DNA of 64,000 bases from Ornithinibacillus contaminans (GTDB lineage: Bacteria; Bacillota; Bacilli; Bacillales; Amphibacillaceae): the NCBI RefSeq assembly GCF_001038425.2, contig NZ_LDPV02000053.1:186001-250000 (forward strand), in the 5' to 3' direction. Below are positions 1-8,726 of the stretch, in pieces. The position numbers were made by a program, and so were the translations under genes. Numbering within the stretch: the first letter of the stretch is position 1; each line of letters begins with the position of its first letter. Under the pieces are notes generated by a model. The model was not told the origin of the DNA. It worked only from the letters and a program-made list of their open reading frames with translations, and did not search any database.

Positions 1-387
1 AATCTAGGGGCTCTGAAGTCTGGTGAGTATGCTGTTGTTAAAGAAGACATTGCGGAAGTCGTAAAGGCGGCTAATGGCTTAACAACTAAGGTCATCATCG
101 AAACTGCCTTGTTAACAGACGAAGAAAAAATAGCCGCAACGGAGTTAATTATCGAAGCTGGTGCAGATTTTGTGAAAACAGCGACTGGTTTTAATGGCGG
201 TGGTGCAACGATTGCTGATGTTAAGCTACTTCGTTCGGTTGCTGGTGCTGAAATTGGTGTTAAAGCAGCTGGCGGCATAAAGACCTATCAGGATGCTGTT
301 AACATTGTGGCAGCTGGTGCAAACCGTATCGGAGCAAGTGGCGCGGTTGCAATTATCAATGGTGATGTATCCACTTCTTCTTATTAA
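1..387 (+). CDS. deoC: Deoxyribose-phosphate aldolase, 3' part (5' end outside window)
   Basis: This is the C-terminal 128 residues of deoxyribose-phosphate aldolase, which cleaves 2-deoxyribose 5-phosphate to glyceraldehyde 3-phosphate and acetaldehyde in deoxynucleoside catabolism. The frame is open from base 1, so the start lies outside the window. The Schiff-base lysine is visible in FVKTATGF, followed by the family blocks [10 protein letters not shown] and [13 protein letters not shown]. The C-terminus is short but normal for the family. No downstream deo gene (pdp, nupC) follows; instead there is a short tandem duplication and a small membrane ORF, so the deo operon probably ends here. 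Confident in family and function. Confidence 0.93.
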   Translation, partial: NLGALKSGEYAVVKEDIAEVVKAANGLTTKVIIETALLTDEEKIAATELIIEAGADFVKTATGFNGGGATIADVKLLRSVAGAEIGVKAAGGIKTYQDAVNIVAAGANRIGASGAVAIINGDVSTSSY

Positions 388-389
388 GT

Positions 390-449
390 GTTACTAGAGT
401 AGAAGAATATTGCAGCTTAAGCGTTACTAGAGTAGAAGAATATTGCAGC
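390..449. repeat. 27-bp direct repeat, two copies at 33-bp period
   Basis: Identical 27-base copies lie at 390-416 and 423-449, beginning GTTACTAGAGTAGAAG, directly after the deoC stop codon. With the TTAAGC linker this is about 1.8 copies of a 33-bp tandem duplication. It contains no obvious hairpin or ORF and looks like a recent local duplication. Confidence 0.85.
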
Positions 450-486
450 ATCGAATTTATCCTATGAGGGATTGAGGGTGACAGGA

Positions 487-645
487 ATGATGGATTCATT
501 TTTAGATTTTATGCTTGGGCCATTTCGAGTAATTAGTGCATTTTACTTTGACCATCAATTGATCTTTAACACGATTATTATTGGTCTGGCAGTCTATAAG
601 CTTTATACAAGCACTAAAAATCGGGAAAATAAATCAGCTAGTTAA
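487..645 (+). CDS. Small membrane protein, 52 residues, unknown function
   Basis: This small ORF begins with a tandem ATG (487 and 490) preceded by GAGGG at 474-478 with eight bases of spacing, a normal ribosome binding site. The peptide starts MMDSFLDFMLGPFRVI, contains one hydrophobic segment (LIFNTIIIGLAVYKLY) and ends in a polar Lys/Asn-rich tail. It is therefore likely a single-pass membrane peptide. It ends 26 bases before the dehydrogenase at 672 and is probably co-transcribed with it. An in-frame GTG at 478 is a possible earlier start. I do not recognise the family; coding status rests on the good RBS, position and amphipathic composition. Confidence 0.55.
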   Translation: MMDSFLDFMLGPFRVISAFYFDHQLIFNTIIIGLAVYKLYTSTKNRENKSAS

Positions 646-671
646 TAGACATAGATGGAAGGGTGATCGTT

Positions 672-1724
672 TTGCAAGCACTTAATTTATACGGAATTCA
701 GGATCTACGTTATGAAGAGACGACCCCAAAGCCTGCGGTTGAGAACGAATTTGATGTCCTTATCAAGGTGAAATCGGTTGGTATCTGTGGTTCTGACACA
801 TCTCGGTATAAAAAGCTTGGACCATATGTTGAAGGGATGACATTTGGGCATGAATTTTCTGGTGAGGTAGTTGAAGTTGGCACAAACGTAACCAAGGTAA
901 AAGTAGGAGATCGTGTGGCTGGATGTCCTGCTTTTGTTTGTGGAGAATGTGAGAGCTGCCAAAAGGGTGAGCCTGCTCGATGTGAAAAGCTGTCTGTTAT
1001 AGGCGCTTATCGTCCTGGAGCATATGCCGAATATACCGTTCTTCCGGAAACCCATGTGATTCCATTACCGGATAATGTAGATTATGATACGGCAGCATTG
1101 GTTGAGCCTTCAGCTGTGGTGGCGCATGGTTTTTACCGTACAAGTATACAGCCCGGAGCTGAGGTTGCGATTATGGGGGTAGGTAGCATTGGCTTACTTG
1201 CCGTTCAATGGGCGAAAATTTTCGGGGCGAAACGAGTGTATGCAATTGATATTGATGATAAAAAGCTGGCGATTGCCAAAGAGCTTGGTGCAGATGTCGT
1301 TATTAATTCCTTAAAGCGACCAGCACATGAGCAATTATTAGACTATACCAATGGTAAGGGTGTAGATCTTGCGGTGGAGTCAGCTGGATCGCCAATCACA
1401 TCGGCACAAGTATTTGCCTTGCCGCGTAAAGGTGGCGAAATTGTATTTATGGGTATCCCGTATGCGGATATTACGATTGAACGCTTTTATTTTGAAAAGA
1501 TTGTTCGAAATGAACTAAAAGTTTATGGTTCATGGAATGCCATTTCTTCTCCATTTCCGGGGAAAGAGTGGAGTTCGACAGTTCATTATATGAGCACAGG
1601 GCAAATTAAGTCAGAACCAATGATTTCGCACCGACTTTCCTTAAGTGAGGGTCCGGATGTGTTTCAAAAAATAACGAATCGTGAAATGGATTCGGTGAAA
1701 GTTGTCTTTCATCCTGGGGAGTAA
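672..1724 (+). CDS. gatD: Zinc-dependent medium-chain dehydrogenase, galactitol-1-phosphate 5-dehydrogenase-like
   Basis: This 350-residue zinc alcohol dehydrogenase resembles GatD, which oxidises galactitol 1-phosphate to tagatose 6-phosphate with NAD. Visible are the catalytic zinc site GICGSD and FGHEFSGEVVEVG, the four structural-zinc cysteines in CGECESCQKGEPARC, the Rossmann motif GVGSIGLLAVQ and a GatD-like C-terminal block beginning ELKVYGSWNAISSPFPG. TTG at 672 is preferred as start because GGAAGGG at 657-663 lies eight bases upstream; an in-frame GTG at 663 overlaps that RBS. No galactitol PTS, tagatose kinase or aldolase lies nearby, so the substrate could be another polyol or polyol phosphate. 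Confident in family, moderate in substrate. Confidence 0.8.
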   Translation: MQALNLYGIQDLRYEETTPKPAVENEFDVLIKVKSVGICGSDTSRYKKLGPYVEGMTFGHEFSGEVVEVGTNVTKVKVGDRVAGCPAFVCGECESCQKGEPARCEKLSVIGAYRPGAYAEYTVLPETHVIPLPDNVDYDTAALVEPSAVVAHGFYRTSIQPGAEVAIMGVGSIGLLAVQWAKIFGAKRVYAIDIDDKKLAIAKELGADVVINSLKRPAHEQLLDYTNGKGVDLAVESAGSPITSAQVFALPRKGGEIVFMGIPYADITIERFYFEKIVRNELKVYGSWNAISSPFPGKEWSSTVHYMSTGQIKSEPMISHRLSLSEGPDVFQKITNREMDSVKVVFHPGE

Positions 1725-1855
1725 ATGATGGTGAGTCACTACATTTCATTGCTGTTTTTGTATGAATCATAGCCTACTTGGGAATATAAGAAATATGTAT
1801 AATTTTTTATATGGATTCGTACAATAAACTAGTTAACGAAGAGAGGTAGTGTCTC

Positions 1856-2122
1856 ATGAAACCAATTGAAGTTGGAGAAGTTTTTACTATTAGTGATGAA
1901 AATGATGATGAACAAGATGTTGAGGTGTTAGCTTCCATTACCTTGGAGGGCGCAGAGTACATTGCCGTTGCTTTCGCAGAGGATGTGCAGGAGGATACAG
2001 AAGAAGATATTGATATTTTCTTTTTAAAAGTCGATTCAGATGGAGATTTAGCTTTCATCGAGAGCGATGATGAATTTGATAAAGTATCCGCTGCGTTTGA
2101 TGAGATTTTGGACGGGGAATAA
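1856..2122 (+). CDS. DUF1292 family acidic protein
   Basis: This 88-residue, very acidic protein has the DUF1292 (YrzB-like) pattern, in which a short beta-rich domain starts near FTISDENDDEQDVEVLASITLEGAEYIAVAF and ends in acidic strands. The function of the family is unknown. It has its own RBS (GAGAGG) and is followed by a strong terminator, so it looks monocistronic. In many Bacillaceae DUF1292 genes sit beside yrrK/yrzL; that neighbourhood is absent here, suggesting a paralogue or a relocated copy. Confidence 0.8.
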   Translation: MKPIEVGEVFTISDENDDEQDVEVLASITLEGAEYIAVAFAEDVQEDTEEDIDIFFLKVDSDGDLAFIESDDEFDKVSAAFDEILDGE

Positions 2123-2135
2123 TGAATGGATTAGG

Positions 2136-2171
2136 AACACCGCGAGGACTGTAAATATCCTCGGGTGTTTT
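2136..2171 (+). terminator. Rho-independent terminator after the DUF1292 gene
   Basis: AACACC plus CGAGGA pair with TCCTCG plus GGTGTT around a nine-base loop, with one bulged G at 2142, followed by a short T run. Confidence 0.85.
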
Positions 2172-2295
2172 CTATATGCCAAATTCACTTTTTAAATAAG
2201 CATCTAATATTTCCAATGTTCTTTTAGAAAGGAAAAGTACCAACGAATAGTGTAAATTTCCCTGGAAATACTAATTAAATAGTTCTACCTTTACT

Positions 2296-2326
2296 AAAGA
2301 CATGGATAATCAAAACCATGTCTTTT
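2296..2326 (+). terminator. Orphan terminator-like hairpin upstream of the mannitol operon
   Basis: AAAGACATGG (2296-2305) pairs perfectly with CCATGTCTTT (2316-2325) and is followed by a T run. It lies about 125 bases beyond the previous terminator with no ORF between them. It may end a short untranslated RNA or be a backup terminator. Confidence 0.7.
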
Positions 2327-2410
2327 TACTTGATTATGCATCGGGTAATCCTATTCCTAATCCAATTTTCCTACTACTATAACCTACCTGATGACAACAA
2401 CTAATTTAAT

Positions 2411-2434
2411 TTTGTCAAGGAGTGCTTTGACAAA
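2411..2434 (+). promoter_or_regulatory. Inverted repeat upstream of mtlA, candidate MtlR site
   Basis: TTTGTCAA (2411-2418) and TTGACAAA (2427-2434) form a dyad with an eight-base centre, about 95 bases upstream of mtlA. The outer bases resemble the Bacillus MtlR consensus TTGNCACAN4TGTGNCAA, but the two halves are two bases further apart than in that consensus. The right arm also contains a TTGACA that could serve as a -35 element. The assignment to MtlR is inference. Confidence 0.45.
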
Positions 2435-2463
2435 TACGTATTTAGATTAGATTGCTCATAAAC

Positions 2464-2478
2464 ATGAAAGCGCTGTAT
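2464..2478 (+). promoter_or_regulatory. Candidate cre (CcpA) site in the mtl leader
   Basis: ATGAAAGCGCTGTAT matches the cre consensus WTGNAANCGNWNNCW at 14 of 15 positions. It lies between the presumed promoter and the mtlA start, where CcpA binding would repress. Confidence 0.5.
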
Positions 2479-2526
2479 TATTTAATTGTAGAACTAATAG
2501 ATTATAATCATGATAGGAGAGTGAAG

Positions 2527-3951
2527 ATGATGGCAGAAAGCAAAGGAATCCGAGCGAAAGTTCAACGTTTCGGAAGTTACTTAAGTGGTATGATCATGCC
2601 AAACATCGGTGCGTTTATAGCGTGGGGTATTATTACAGCATTGTTTATTCCAGATGGATGGTGGCCAAATGAAGATTTAGCAGCATTGGTAGATCCGATG
2701 ATAAAATACTTACTACCATTACTAATTGGATTTAGTGGTGGACGTATGGTCTATGACATTCGTGGTGGGGTAGTTGGTGCTATTGCCACAATGGGTGTTA
2801 TTGTTGGGTCAGATATCCCAATGTTCTTGGGGGCAATGTTAATAGGACCATTAGCTGGGTATTGCATTAAGCAAATCGATAGACTGTTCCTAGATAAAAT
2901 TGGATCTGGTTTTGAAATGCTTTATAATAACTTCTCATCTGGTATCTTAGGTGCGATTTTAGCAGGTATTGCTGTTAAAATTATTGGACCAGTTGTGGAA
3001 GGGCTTAACAATGTATTAGCTTCAGGTGTTGACTTTATTATTAATGCAGGACTATTACCACTTGCCAATATTATTATTGAGCCAGCAAAGGTATTATTCT
3101 TGAACAACGCGATTAACCATGGTATTTTAAGCCCAATAGGGGTTGAACAGGCTTCAGAAAGTGGAAAATCTGTTCTATTCTTACTAGAAGCAAACCCTGG
3201 GGTTGGTCTTGGTATTCTACTTGCGTTTATTGTATTCGGAAAAGGCGCTGCGAAAAGCTCTGCTTCTGGTGCGGCGGTTATCCAATTCTTAGGTGGTATA
3301 CATGAGATTTACTTCCCGTATATTCTAATGAAGCCTATGCTTATACTAGCAGCAATTGCTGGTGGCGTAAGTGGTGTGTTTACCTTAACATTATTCGATG
3401 CAGGGCTACGTGCTCCAGCATCACCAGGTAGTATCTTCGCTGTATTGGCGATGACTGCACAAGATAGTTATATCGGTGTTATCTTAGCTGTTATCGTATC
3501 AGCAGCCGTAACATTTGCGATTGCTTCAGTTATTTTAAAAACAGATAAGTCAAAAGCAGATGATTTAAGTGACGCAACTGCGAAAATGGAAGAATTAAAA
3601 GGTAAGAAGAGCTCAATAGCGGGTTCTCTAAACAAATCTGATGCAGAATCAGAAACAGCAACAACGGTTAAAACGGATGTTCATAAAGTTATCTTTGCAT
3701 GTGATGCTGGTATGGGATCAAGTGCAATGGGTGCTTCCATCCTTAAGAATAAATTCAAACAAGCGAATATCGATGTCTTTGTTAAAAATAGTGCAATTAA
3801 CGAATTGCCAAGTGATGCCGATATCGTTATTACTCAAAAAGAATTAACGGAGCGTGCGAAGGCGAAGCTTCCGGGTGCAGAACATATTTCTGTTGAGAAC
3901 TTCTTGAATAGCCCGAAATACGAAGAACTTGTTGAACGACTAAAGAAATAA
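2527..3951 (+). CDS. mtlA: Mannitol-specific PTS transporter, EIICB component
   Basis: This 474-residue membrane permease takes up mannitol and phosphorylates it to mannitol 1-phosphate. The N-terminal EIIC part has the conserved opening (GMIMPNIGAFIAWGIITALF) and many hydrophobic segments to about residue 340. A linker rich in Lys, Ser and Thr leads to the EIIB domain from about residue 384, with phosphocysteine C392 in ACDAGMGSSAMG. The EIIA function is supplied separately by mtlF, as in Bacillus. The start is ATG 2527 with AGGAG at 2515-2519; the frame is open further upstream, but no RBS supports it. It is the first gene of mtlA-mtlR-mtlF-mtlD. Confidence 0.96.
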   Translation: MMAESKGIRAKVQRFGSYLSGMIMPNIGAFIAWGIITALFIPDGWWPNEDLAALVDPMIKYLLPLLIGFSGGRMVYDIRGGVVGAIATMGVIVGSDIPMFLGAMLIGPLAGYCIKQIDRLFLDKIGSGFEMLYNNFSSGILGAILAGIAVKIIGPVVEGLNNVLASGVDFIINAGLLPLANIIIEPAKVLFLNNAINHGILSPIGVEQASESGKSVLFLLEANPGVGLGILLAFIVFGKGAAKSSASGAAVIQFLGGIHEIYFPYILMKPMLILAAIAGGVSGVFTLTLFDAGLRAPASPGSIFAVLAMTAQDSYIGVILAVIVSAAVTFAIASVILKTDKSKADDLSDATAKMEELKGKKSSIAGSLNKSDAESETATTVKTDVHKVIFACDAGMGSSAMGASILKNKFKQANIDVFVKNSAINELPSDADIVITQKELTERAKAKLPGAEHISVENFLNSPKYEELVERLKK

Positions 3952-3985
3952 GGGTTTAAAACACAATTGGAAGGAGGTGAACAGC

Positions 3986-6088
3986 TTGTATATTTCTAGT
4001 CGAGAGCGGAAGATAATTGAATTGCTAGTGCAGGTTGACGGTGACATACCAGTAAGGGATATAGCCAAAACACTTGATGTAAGTGAACGGACGATTCATC
4101 GGGATATGAAAAATGTAGCCGAAATCGTTTCGAATTTCGATCTTAGCTTAAGCAAGCAATCGGGAGTTGGCCATCGTCTTATCGGTACGAACCAAGCGAA
4201 GCATGATTTGAAAACAGCAATTTCAACGCTATCCTCTTCTGAATTTACATCAGAAGAGCGTCAAGCCATTATTTTATCAACACTACTCGAGGCGAAAGAA
4301 CCAACTAAGCTGTTCACCTTAGCCAATGAATTAGACGTGAGCTTAGCAACTATTAGTAACGATTTAGATCAATTAGAGACCGATATGGAAGCATTTAATC
4401 TGCAACTAATTCGTAAGCGTGGCTATGGCGTAGAGATTAACGGCGAAGAGATAAAAAAACGTGCGGCGCTAAGTCAGCTTATTACGAAATATGTTGAACC
4501 GTTTAAATTTGTTGCCTTACGCAATAAAGAAAATCGTTCCACTTTGGATTCTCCATCTGAAATGATTTCACGACGGTTATTGGAATCAGTTGATATGAAA
4601 AAGCTTTTTGTCATTCAAAATGTAGTGGAAAAAGCACGTAGAGAGTTGCCACATGAGCTCGCTGATAATTCCTATATAGGACTGGTTGTTCATCTTGCAC
4701 TTGCGATGGAGCGACTTCAAAAGGGAGAGACCATTTCCTTTGACCCAGATTATTTGAATCAACTAAGTGGGACGAAAGAATATGAAATCGCTAGTCGCAT
4801 TATTCACGATTTACACCTAGCATTGATGCTGGATATTCCAGAGGATGAGATTGGGTATATTACCATGCATTTAATGGGTGCAAAATTACAGCTCAGTGAG
4901 CATTTTTTTATTGAAGATTCCAGTATGGATATGGCTGTCAAAGCAACAGAATTGATTCAATTTGTCAGTAGCCATTTAGAGGTTGATTTAACCCATCAAG
5001 GTTCCTTGTTGAATGATTTAGTTGCTCATTTAAGACCGACTGTCTACCGTTTAAAACAAGGAATGCCTATAAAAAATCCAATGCTTGATGTAATTAAGGA
5101 TGACTACCAAGAACTATTTGATTTAATTGGACAAGGTGTCCATACTATATTTACAGATTTAAAATTCCCAGATGCTGAAATCGGCTATCTGGTTTTGCAC
5201 TTTGCGGCGGCTTTATTAAACAAAAAGGATATTTGGATCAATGCACTTGTCATCTGTTCAAGTGGGATTGGGACTGCCAAAATGTTAGCATCAAAGCTAT
5301 TACAAAAGTTTCCGGAAATTAAACAAGTGGAAAATAAGTCTATGTTCGATGTACCAGAGCTTGATTTGAATAATTATGACATGATAGTTTCAACAATCCC
5401 GTTATCTGGTATGGATGGGGAATACATATTGACCTCCCCGATGTTGAGTGATGCCGACATTCATCGGATTAAAAAGATGATTCGGAAGAGAAAGCTCCAG
5501 ACTCGAGCCAAAGCATTACAGACACAATCAGCTGGAAATGTGGCATTAGAACAGAATGATTTTATTCATAATCTGAAAGCAACACAAGCCTATGCTAAAA
5601 TTATCTTAGAGCTGCTAGAGCTTTTCGCTGTGTATGAATTGCCTGAAAAGAAATCGATGGAAGTTCTATTGCATGAAACATGTGAAAAGTTAGAGAAGAC
5701 TCATGTCATCCAAGATAAGGAACAAGTAATAGAGAAATTAGTGAAGCGAGAGCAGCAGAGTGGTCTTGGCATTCCGTCCACCTCGATTGTGTTCTATCAC
5801 ACACGGTCAGCAGCAGTTCTGAAGCCGGTAATTCAGGTTTATACATTAAAAACCCCTCTGGTGATAACGGGAATGGATCAAAAGGATATGGTCGCAAGTA
5901 CTATATTACTGATGTTAGCACCAGATAATACAAGTAATGAGGTACTCGAAATTCTTAGCTTTATTAGCAACTTGTTTATTCAACGGGAAGAAAGTGCAAG
6001 AGTTTTTGAAACAGGGAATGAGGGAAGAATACGAGAATTCCTTACCGAGCAATTTCAGCAGTTCATGAAGGGAAAAAATCTATTTTAA
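3986..6088 (+). CDS. mtlR: PRD-containing transcriptional activator of mannitol genes
   Basis: This 700-residue activator responds to PTS phosphorylation. Its order is an N-terminal helix-turn-helix (DIAKTLDVSERTIHRDM), a second HTH (LANELDVSLATISNDL), two PTS regulation domains over roughly residues 180-400, an EIIB-Gat-like domain with C424 in ICSSGIGTAKM, and a C-terminal EIIA-Mtl-like domain with H605 in VFYHTRS. These are the regulatory phosphorylation sites of the MtlR family. TTG 3986 is chosen because AAGGAGGTG at 3971-3979 sits eight bases upstream; a GTG at 3977 lies inside that RBS. It sits between mtlA and mtlF in one operon, as in Geobacillus, and presumably activates its own promoter. 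Confidence 0.93.
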   Translation: MYISSRERKIIELLVQVDGDIPVRDIAKTLDVSERTIHRDMKNVAEIVSNFDLSLSKQSGVGHRLIGTNQAKHDLKTAISTLSSSEFTSEERQAIILSTLLEAKEPTKLFTLANELDVSLATISNDLDQLETDMEAFNLQLIRKRGYGVEINGEEIKKRAALSQLITKYVEPFKFVALRNKENRSTLDSPSEMISRRLLESVDMKKLFVIQNVVEKARRELPHELADNSYIGLVVHLALAMERLQKGETISFDPDYLNQLSGTKEYEIASRIIHDLHLALMLDIPEDEIGYITMHLMGAKLQLSEHFFIEDSSMDMAVKATELIQFVSSHLEVDLTHQGSLLNDLVAHLRPTVYRLKQGMPIKNPMLDVIKDDYQELFDLIGQGVHTIFTDLKFPDAEIGYLVLHFAAALLNKKDIWINALVICSSGIGTAKMLASKLLQKFPEIKQVENKSMFDVPELDLNNYDMIVSTIPLSGMDGEYILTSPMLSDADIHRIKKMIRKRKLQTRAKALQTQSAGNVALEQNDFIHNLKATQAYAKIILELLELFAVYELPEKKSMEVLLHETCEKLEKTHVIQDKEQVIEKLVKREQQSGLGIPSTSIVFYHTRSAAVLKPVIQVYTLKTPLVITGMDQKDMVASTILLMLAPDNTSNEVLEILSFISNLFIQREESARVFETGNEGRIREFLTEQFQQFMKGKNLF

Positions 6089-6102
6089 GGAGTGCATCTA
6101 GA

Positions 6103-6540
6103 ATGACTAAAGAAGTATTGACAAAAGAAAATATCCATTTAAATGTAGCAGTAAACTCAAAAGAGGAAGCTATTCGTTATACCGGTGAGATTCTAGTGAA
6201 AAATGGTTATGTCCAAGCAGATTATGTAGAAAAAATGCTAGAAAGAGAAGCGTTATCCACGACATATATGGGTAATTTCGTTTCCATTCCACATGGTACA
6301 GAAGATGCGAAGAAAGAAATTATTGAAACAGGTATTTCTGTCGTAACAGTACCTGGCGGTGTTGATTTTGGTTCTGGGAATGTGACAAAAGTACTAATCG
6401 GTATTGCTGGTAAGGGGGATGAGCATCTAGAAGTATTATCTAAGATAGCCATTGTTCTTTCTGACGAAGCGAATATTGACAAGATACTAGCAGCACAATC
6501 CGAGGAAGAAATCATTTCTATTTTCAGTGAGGTGAACTAA
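6103..6540 (+). CDS. mtlF: Mannitol-specific PTS EIIA component
   Basis: This 145-residue soluble phosphocarrier passes phosphate from HPr to the EIIB domain of MtlA. The active-site histidine is H64 in FVSIPHGTEDAK, and the domain has the length and C-terminal pattern of the EIIA-Mtl/Fru fold. The RBS AAGGAG lies just after the mtlR stop. The stop codon abuts the mtlD start (TAAATG), so the two are translationally coupled. Confidence 0.95.
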   Translation: MTKEVLTKENIHLNVAVNSKEEAIRYTGEILVKNGYVQADYVEKMLEREALSTTYMGNFVSIPHGTEDAKKEIIETGISVVTVPGGVDFGSGNVTKVLIGIAGKGDEHLEVLSKIAIVLSDEANIDKILAAQSEEEIISIFSEVN

Positions 6541-7698
6541 ATGTTAGCCGTACACTTTGGAGCTGGGAATATTGGTCGTGGATTCATTGGTGCGCTTTTG
6601 TATCAATCAAATTTCCATACAACATTTGTTGATGTGAATGAACGTGTAATTGATGAAATTAATGAGAAGCAGCAATACAAAGTAGTGCTAGCAGATGAAA
6701 CAAAGGAAACACTTACTGTAAGCAATATTTCAGGTATTAATAGTGTGAAAAACCCAGAAAACGTTATCGATGCAATTGCCAAGGCAGATCTTGTAACGAC
6801 AGCAGTAGGACCAACTATTTTACCACTAATTTCAGAGCTTATTGCTAAAGGCTTACAAAAAAGGTTGGCAGTAAATCCTACGCCACTTAATCTGATTGCT
6901 TGTGAAAACATGGTTGGTGGTAGTGACCTGTTAAAAGAGAAGGTATATGCCCATTTAACTGAGGCTGAAATCGCTAATGTGGAGAAGCTATTTGGCTTTC
7001 CAAATGCAGCAGTAGATCGTATTGTACCAAACCAAGTTAACACGGATCTTTTAGAAGTAACGGTGGAGCCGTATTATGAATGGGTTGTGGACGAGTCCAG
7101 CATGAAGGGGGATATTCCGCAAATTACCGGAATAACCTATGTGCAAGATCTGAAGCCATATATTGAGCGGAAGCTATTTACGGTTAATACTGGTCATGCT
7201 GTCCCGGCATATCTTGGTCATTTAATGGGATATCGTACAATTTATGATGCGATGAAGGATGAAACCATACAGCAAGTGTTAGCGGATGCTTTAATGGAAT
7301 CTGGGGAAGCAATTATCCAGACATATCATTTTGATAGACAAGAGCATATTGCCTATATTCATAAAATCATTTCTCGTTTCCAAAATCCTCATATTTCGGA
7401 TGAGGTTACACGTGTTGGAAGAGGGCCGATTCGAAAGCTTGGTCCAAATGATCGTTTGATTCGACCTGCGACAATGTATATGGATATCTCTGGTAACCGT
7501 CCGACAAATCTTGCGAAGGTAATTGCAGCTGCTTTAGTCTATACTAACGCAGAGGACCAAGAGGCGGTTCAGCTACAAAGCATGATTACCGAACAAGGTG
7601 TTGAGAAAACCTTGCAGGAAGTATCGGGCCTCAGCGCAGACCATCCATTAATTCCGATCATTTTGACGGAGTTGGATAAACTAGATGCACAGAAATAG
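6541..7698 (+). CDS. mtlD: Mannitol-1-phosphate 5-dehydrogenase
   Basis: This 385-residue cytosolic enzyme oxidises mannitol 1-phosphate to fructose 6-phosphate with NAD, completing mannitol entry into glycolysis. The N-terminal NAD motif is HFGAGNIGRGFIG, and the long-chain polyol dehydrogenase signature is seen in KLFTVNTGHAVPAYLGHLMGY. The start follows directly on the mtlF stop. It is the last gene of the operon. Confidence 0.96.
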   Translation: MLAVHFGAGNIGRGFIGALLYQSNFHTTFVDVNERVIDEINEKQQYKVVLADETKETLTVSNISGINSVKNPENVIDAIAKADLVTTAVGPTILPLISELIAKGLQKRLAVNPTPLNLIACENMVGGSDLLKEKVYAHLTEAEIANVEKLFGFPNAAVDRIVPNQVNTDLLEVTVEPYYEWVVDESSMKGDIPQITGITYVQDLKPYIERKLFTVNTGHAVPAYLGHLMGYRTIYDAMKDETIQQVLADALMESGEAIIQTYHFDRQEHIAYIHKIISRFQNPHISDEVTRVGRGPIRKLGPNDRLIRPATMYMDISGNRPTNLAKVIAAALVYTNAEDQEAVQLQSMITEQGVEKTLQEVSGLSADHPLIPIILTELDKLDAQK

Positions 7699-8063
7699 TT
7701 AACCGAACAACGAAATATAGTTGTGAAGGAGACGTTTCCCTGCGAGTTAAATTTTTTAGTATGTAACATTTCAGATGACTAGAATATAAGTGGAATAACA
7801 AGGTAAAAAACAGAGTAGTGTACTAACTCAGTGTGAAGTATATTCACAGAGTGAATTTTGTCCATGAACTATTGTATTTTATCGTGTTTATTCCTCCTTA
7901 TGTCCTAGTCTTTTTTCTATACGAATACTATAAAATGTGATTAGCTGTAAGAGTTAATATACTACAATTTCATAAGAAAAATATTTTTTAAAAAACTATC
8001 CTCTTTTTCTTGAAAATGTTGTATGATAAATCTTAGATTTTAACGAATTTATGGGGACATCGG
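7699..8063. other. Intergenic region after mtlD with a dyad
   Basis: No gene was found in these 365 bases. TGTGAA-N5-TTCACA (7832-7848) overlaps a second small hairpin, ATTCAC-AGA-GTGAAT (7842-7856), followed by TTTG. This may be a weak terminator for the mtl operon or a protein site. The stretch before 8064 is very AT-rich and probably holds the next promoter, but no convincing -35/-10 pair was seen. Confidence 0.4.
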
Positions 8064-8504
8064 GTGAATGTAAGAATGAACAGTGCTGAATTCGATTCAA
8101 ATGGTATTGATCCAGAAATGATCGAGGTTATACATCAACTAGGGGAGTTGCGGGACCTAGCATTAGAAAACTATATTAGTGAGCTAATCAAGCGTTCTGA
8201 TTCGGTTAAATTTGCCACCAGGATACTGCATTATCTGGACATGATTAATGAGCAAAGTACGCGTTTATCAGACAAGAGCAAGAAAGCGAATGCTGAAATG
8301 ATTGCGGAACTACTAGAAAACTTGCAGAAAAAGTATCTTTCTCCAATGGAAAGACGATTTATCTATGCTGAAATCTCAGATATAACGAGAAGTATGGATT
8401 CATTAAGGCAACTTTGGCTGCAAAAGTCTTTAAAAGGATTAAAGTATGTCGGTGCTGCTGGCGCTGTTGTAGCTGCGGCATTGTTTTTTCAAAAAAGAAA
8501 ATAA
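8064..8504 (+). CDS. Uncharacterised helical protein with C-terminal membrane anchor
   Basis: This 146-residue protein is almost entirely helical and charged to about residue 125, then has one hydrophobic segment (KYVGAAGAVVAAALFFQ) followed by KRK. It is therefore probably a tail-anchored cytoplasmic protein. GTG 8064 has GGGGA at 8053-8057; an in-frame ATG at 8076 is an alternative. It stands alone between the mtl operon and its own strong terminator. I do not recognise the family. Helices such as IHQLGELRDLALENYI and QKKYLSPMERRFIYAEI could mediate oligomerisation. Confidence 0.7.
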   Translation: MNVRMNSAEFDSNGIDPEMIEVIHQLGELRDLALENYISELIKRSDSVKFATRILHYLDMINEQSTRLSDKSKKANAEMIAELLENLQKKYLSPMERRFIYAEISDITRSMDSLRQLWLQKSLKGLKYVGAAGAVVAAALFFQKRK

Positions 8505-8511
8505 CGATATC

Positions 8512-8541
8512 AAACCACTTTGCTGTTGGGAAGTGGTTTTT
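8512..8541 (+). terminator. Rho-independent terminator
   Basis: AAACCACTT pairs perfectly with AAGTGGTTT around a ten-base loop and is followed by T residues. It ends the 8064 gene. Confidence 0.9.
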
Positions 8542-8726
8542 CTTATGTCTTTTTTTGTACCAATTACGTACTTCGTACAGACTCTACTAAATGGTGAGAA
8601 TCTACCTAAATGGTGGTGGAGTACTAGATAGGTACTAATTCCCATGCAATTTTTTCAAGATATTGTCGCTCATTGTATCATTTGCTAGAAAGTGTAGTTC
8701 ATTAGAAGTATATTTGTCAGAATAGA

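Noticed and set aside
2452-2526. N-terminal extension of MtlA
   Set aside because: The frame is open to a TTG at 2452, but this stretch holds a cre-like site and no RBS, while AGGAG precedes ATG 2527, where the family N-terminus begins.
6603-7043. 146-residue minus-strand ORF inside mtlD
   Set aside because: It is a reverse-frame shadow of mtlD with no RBS or family resemblance.
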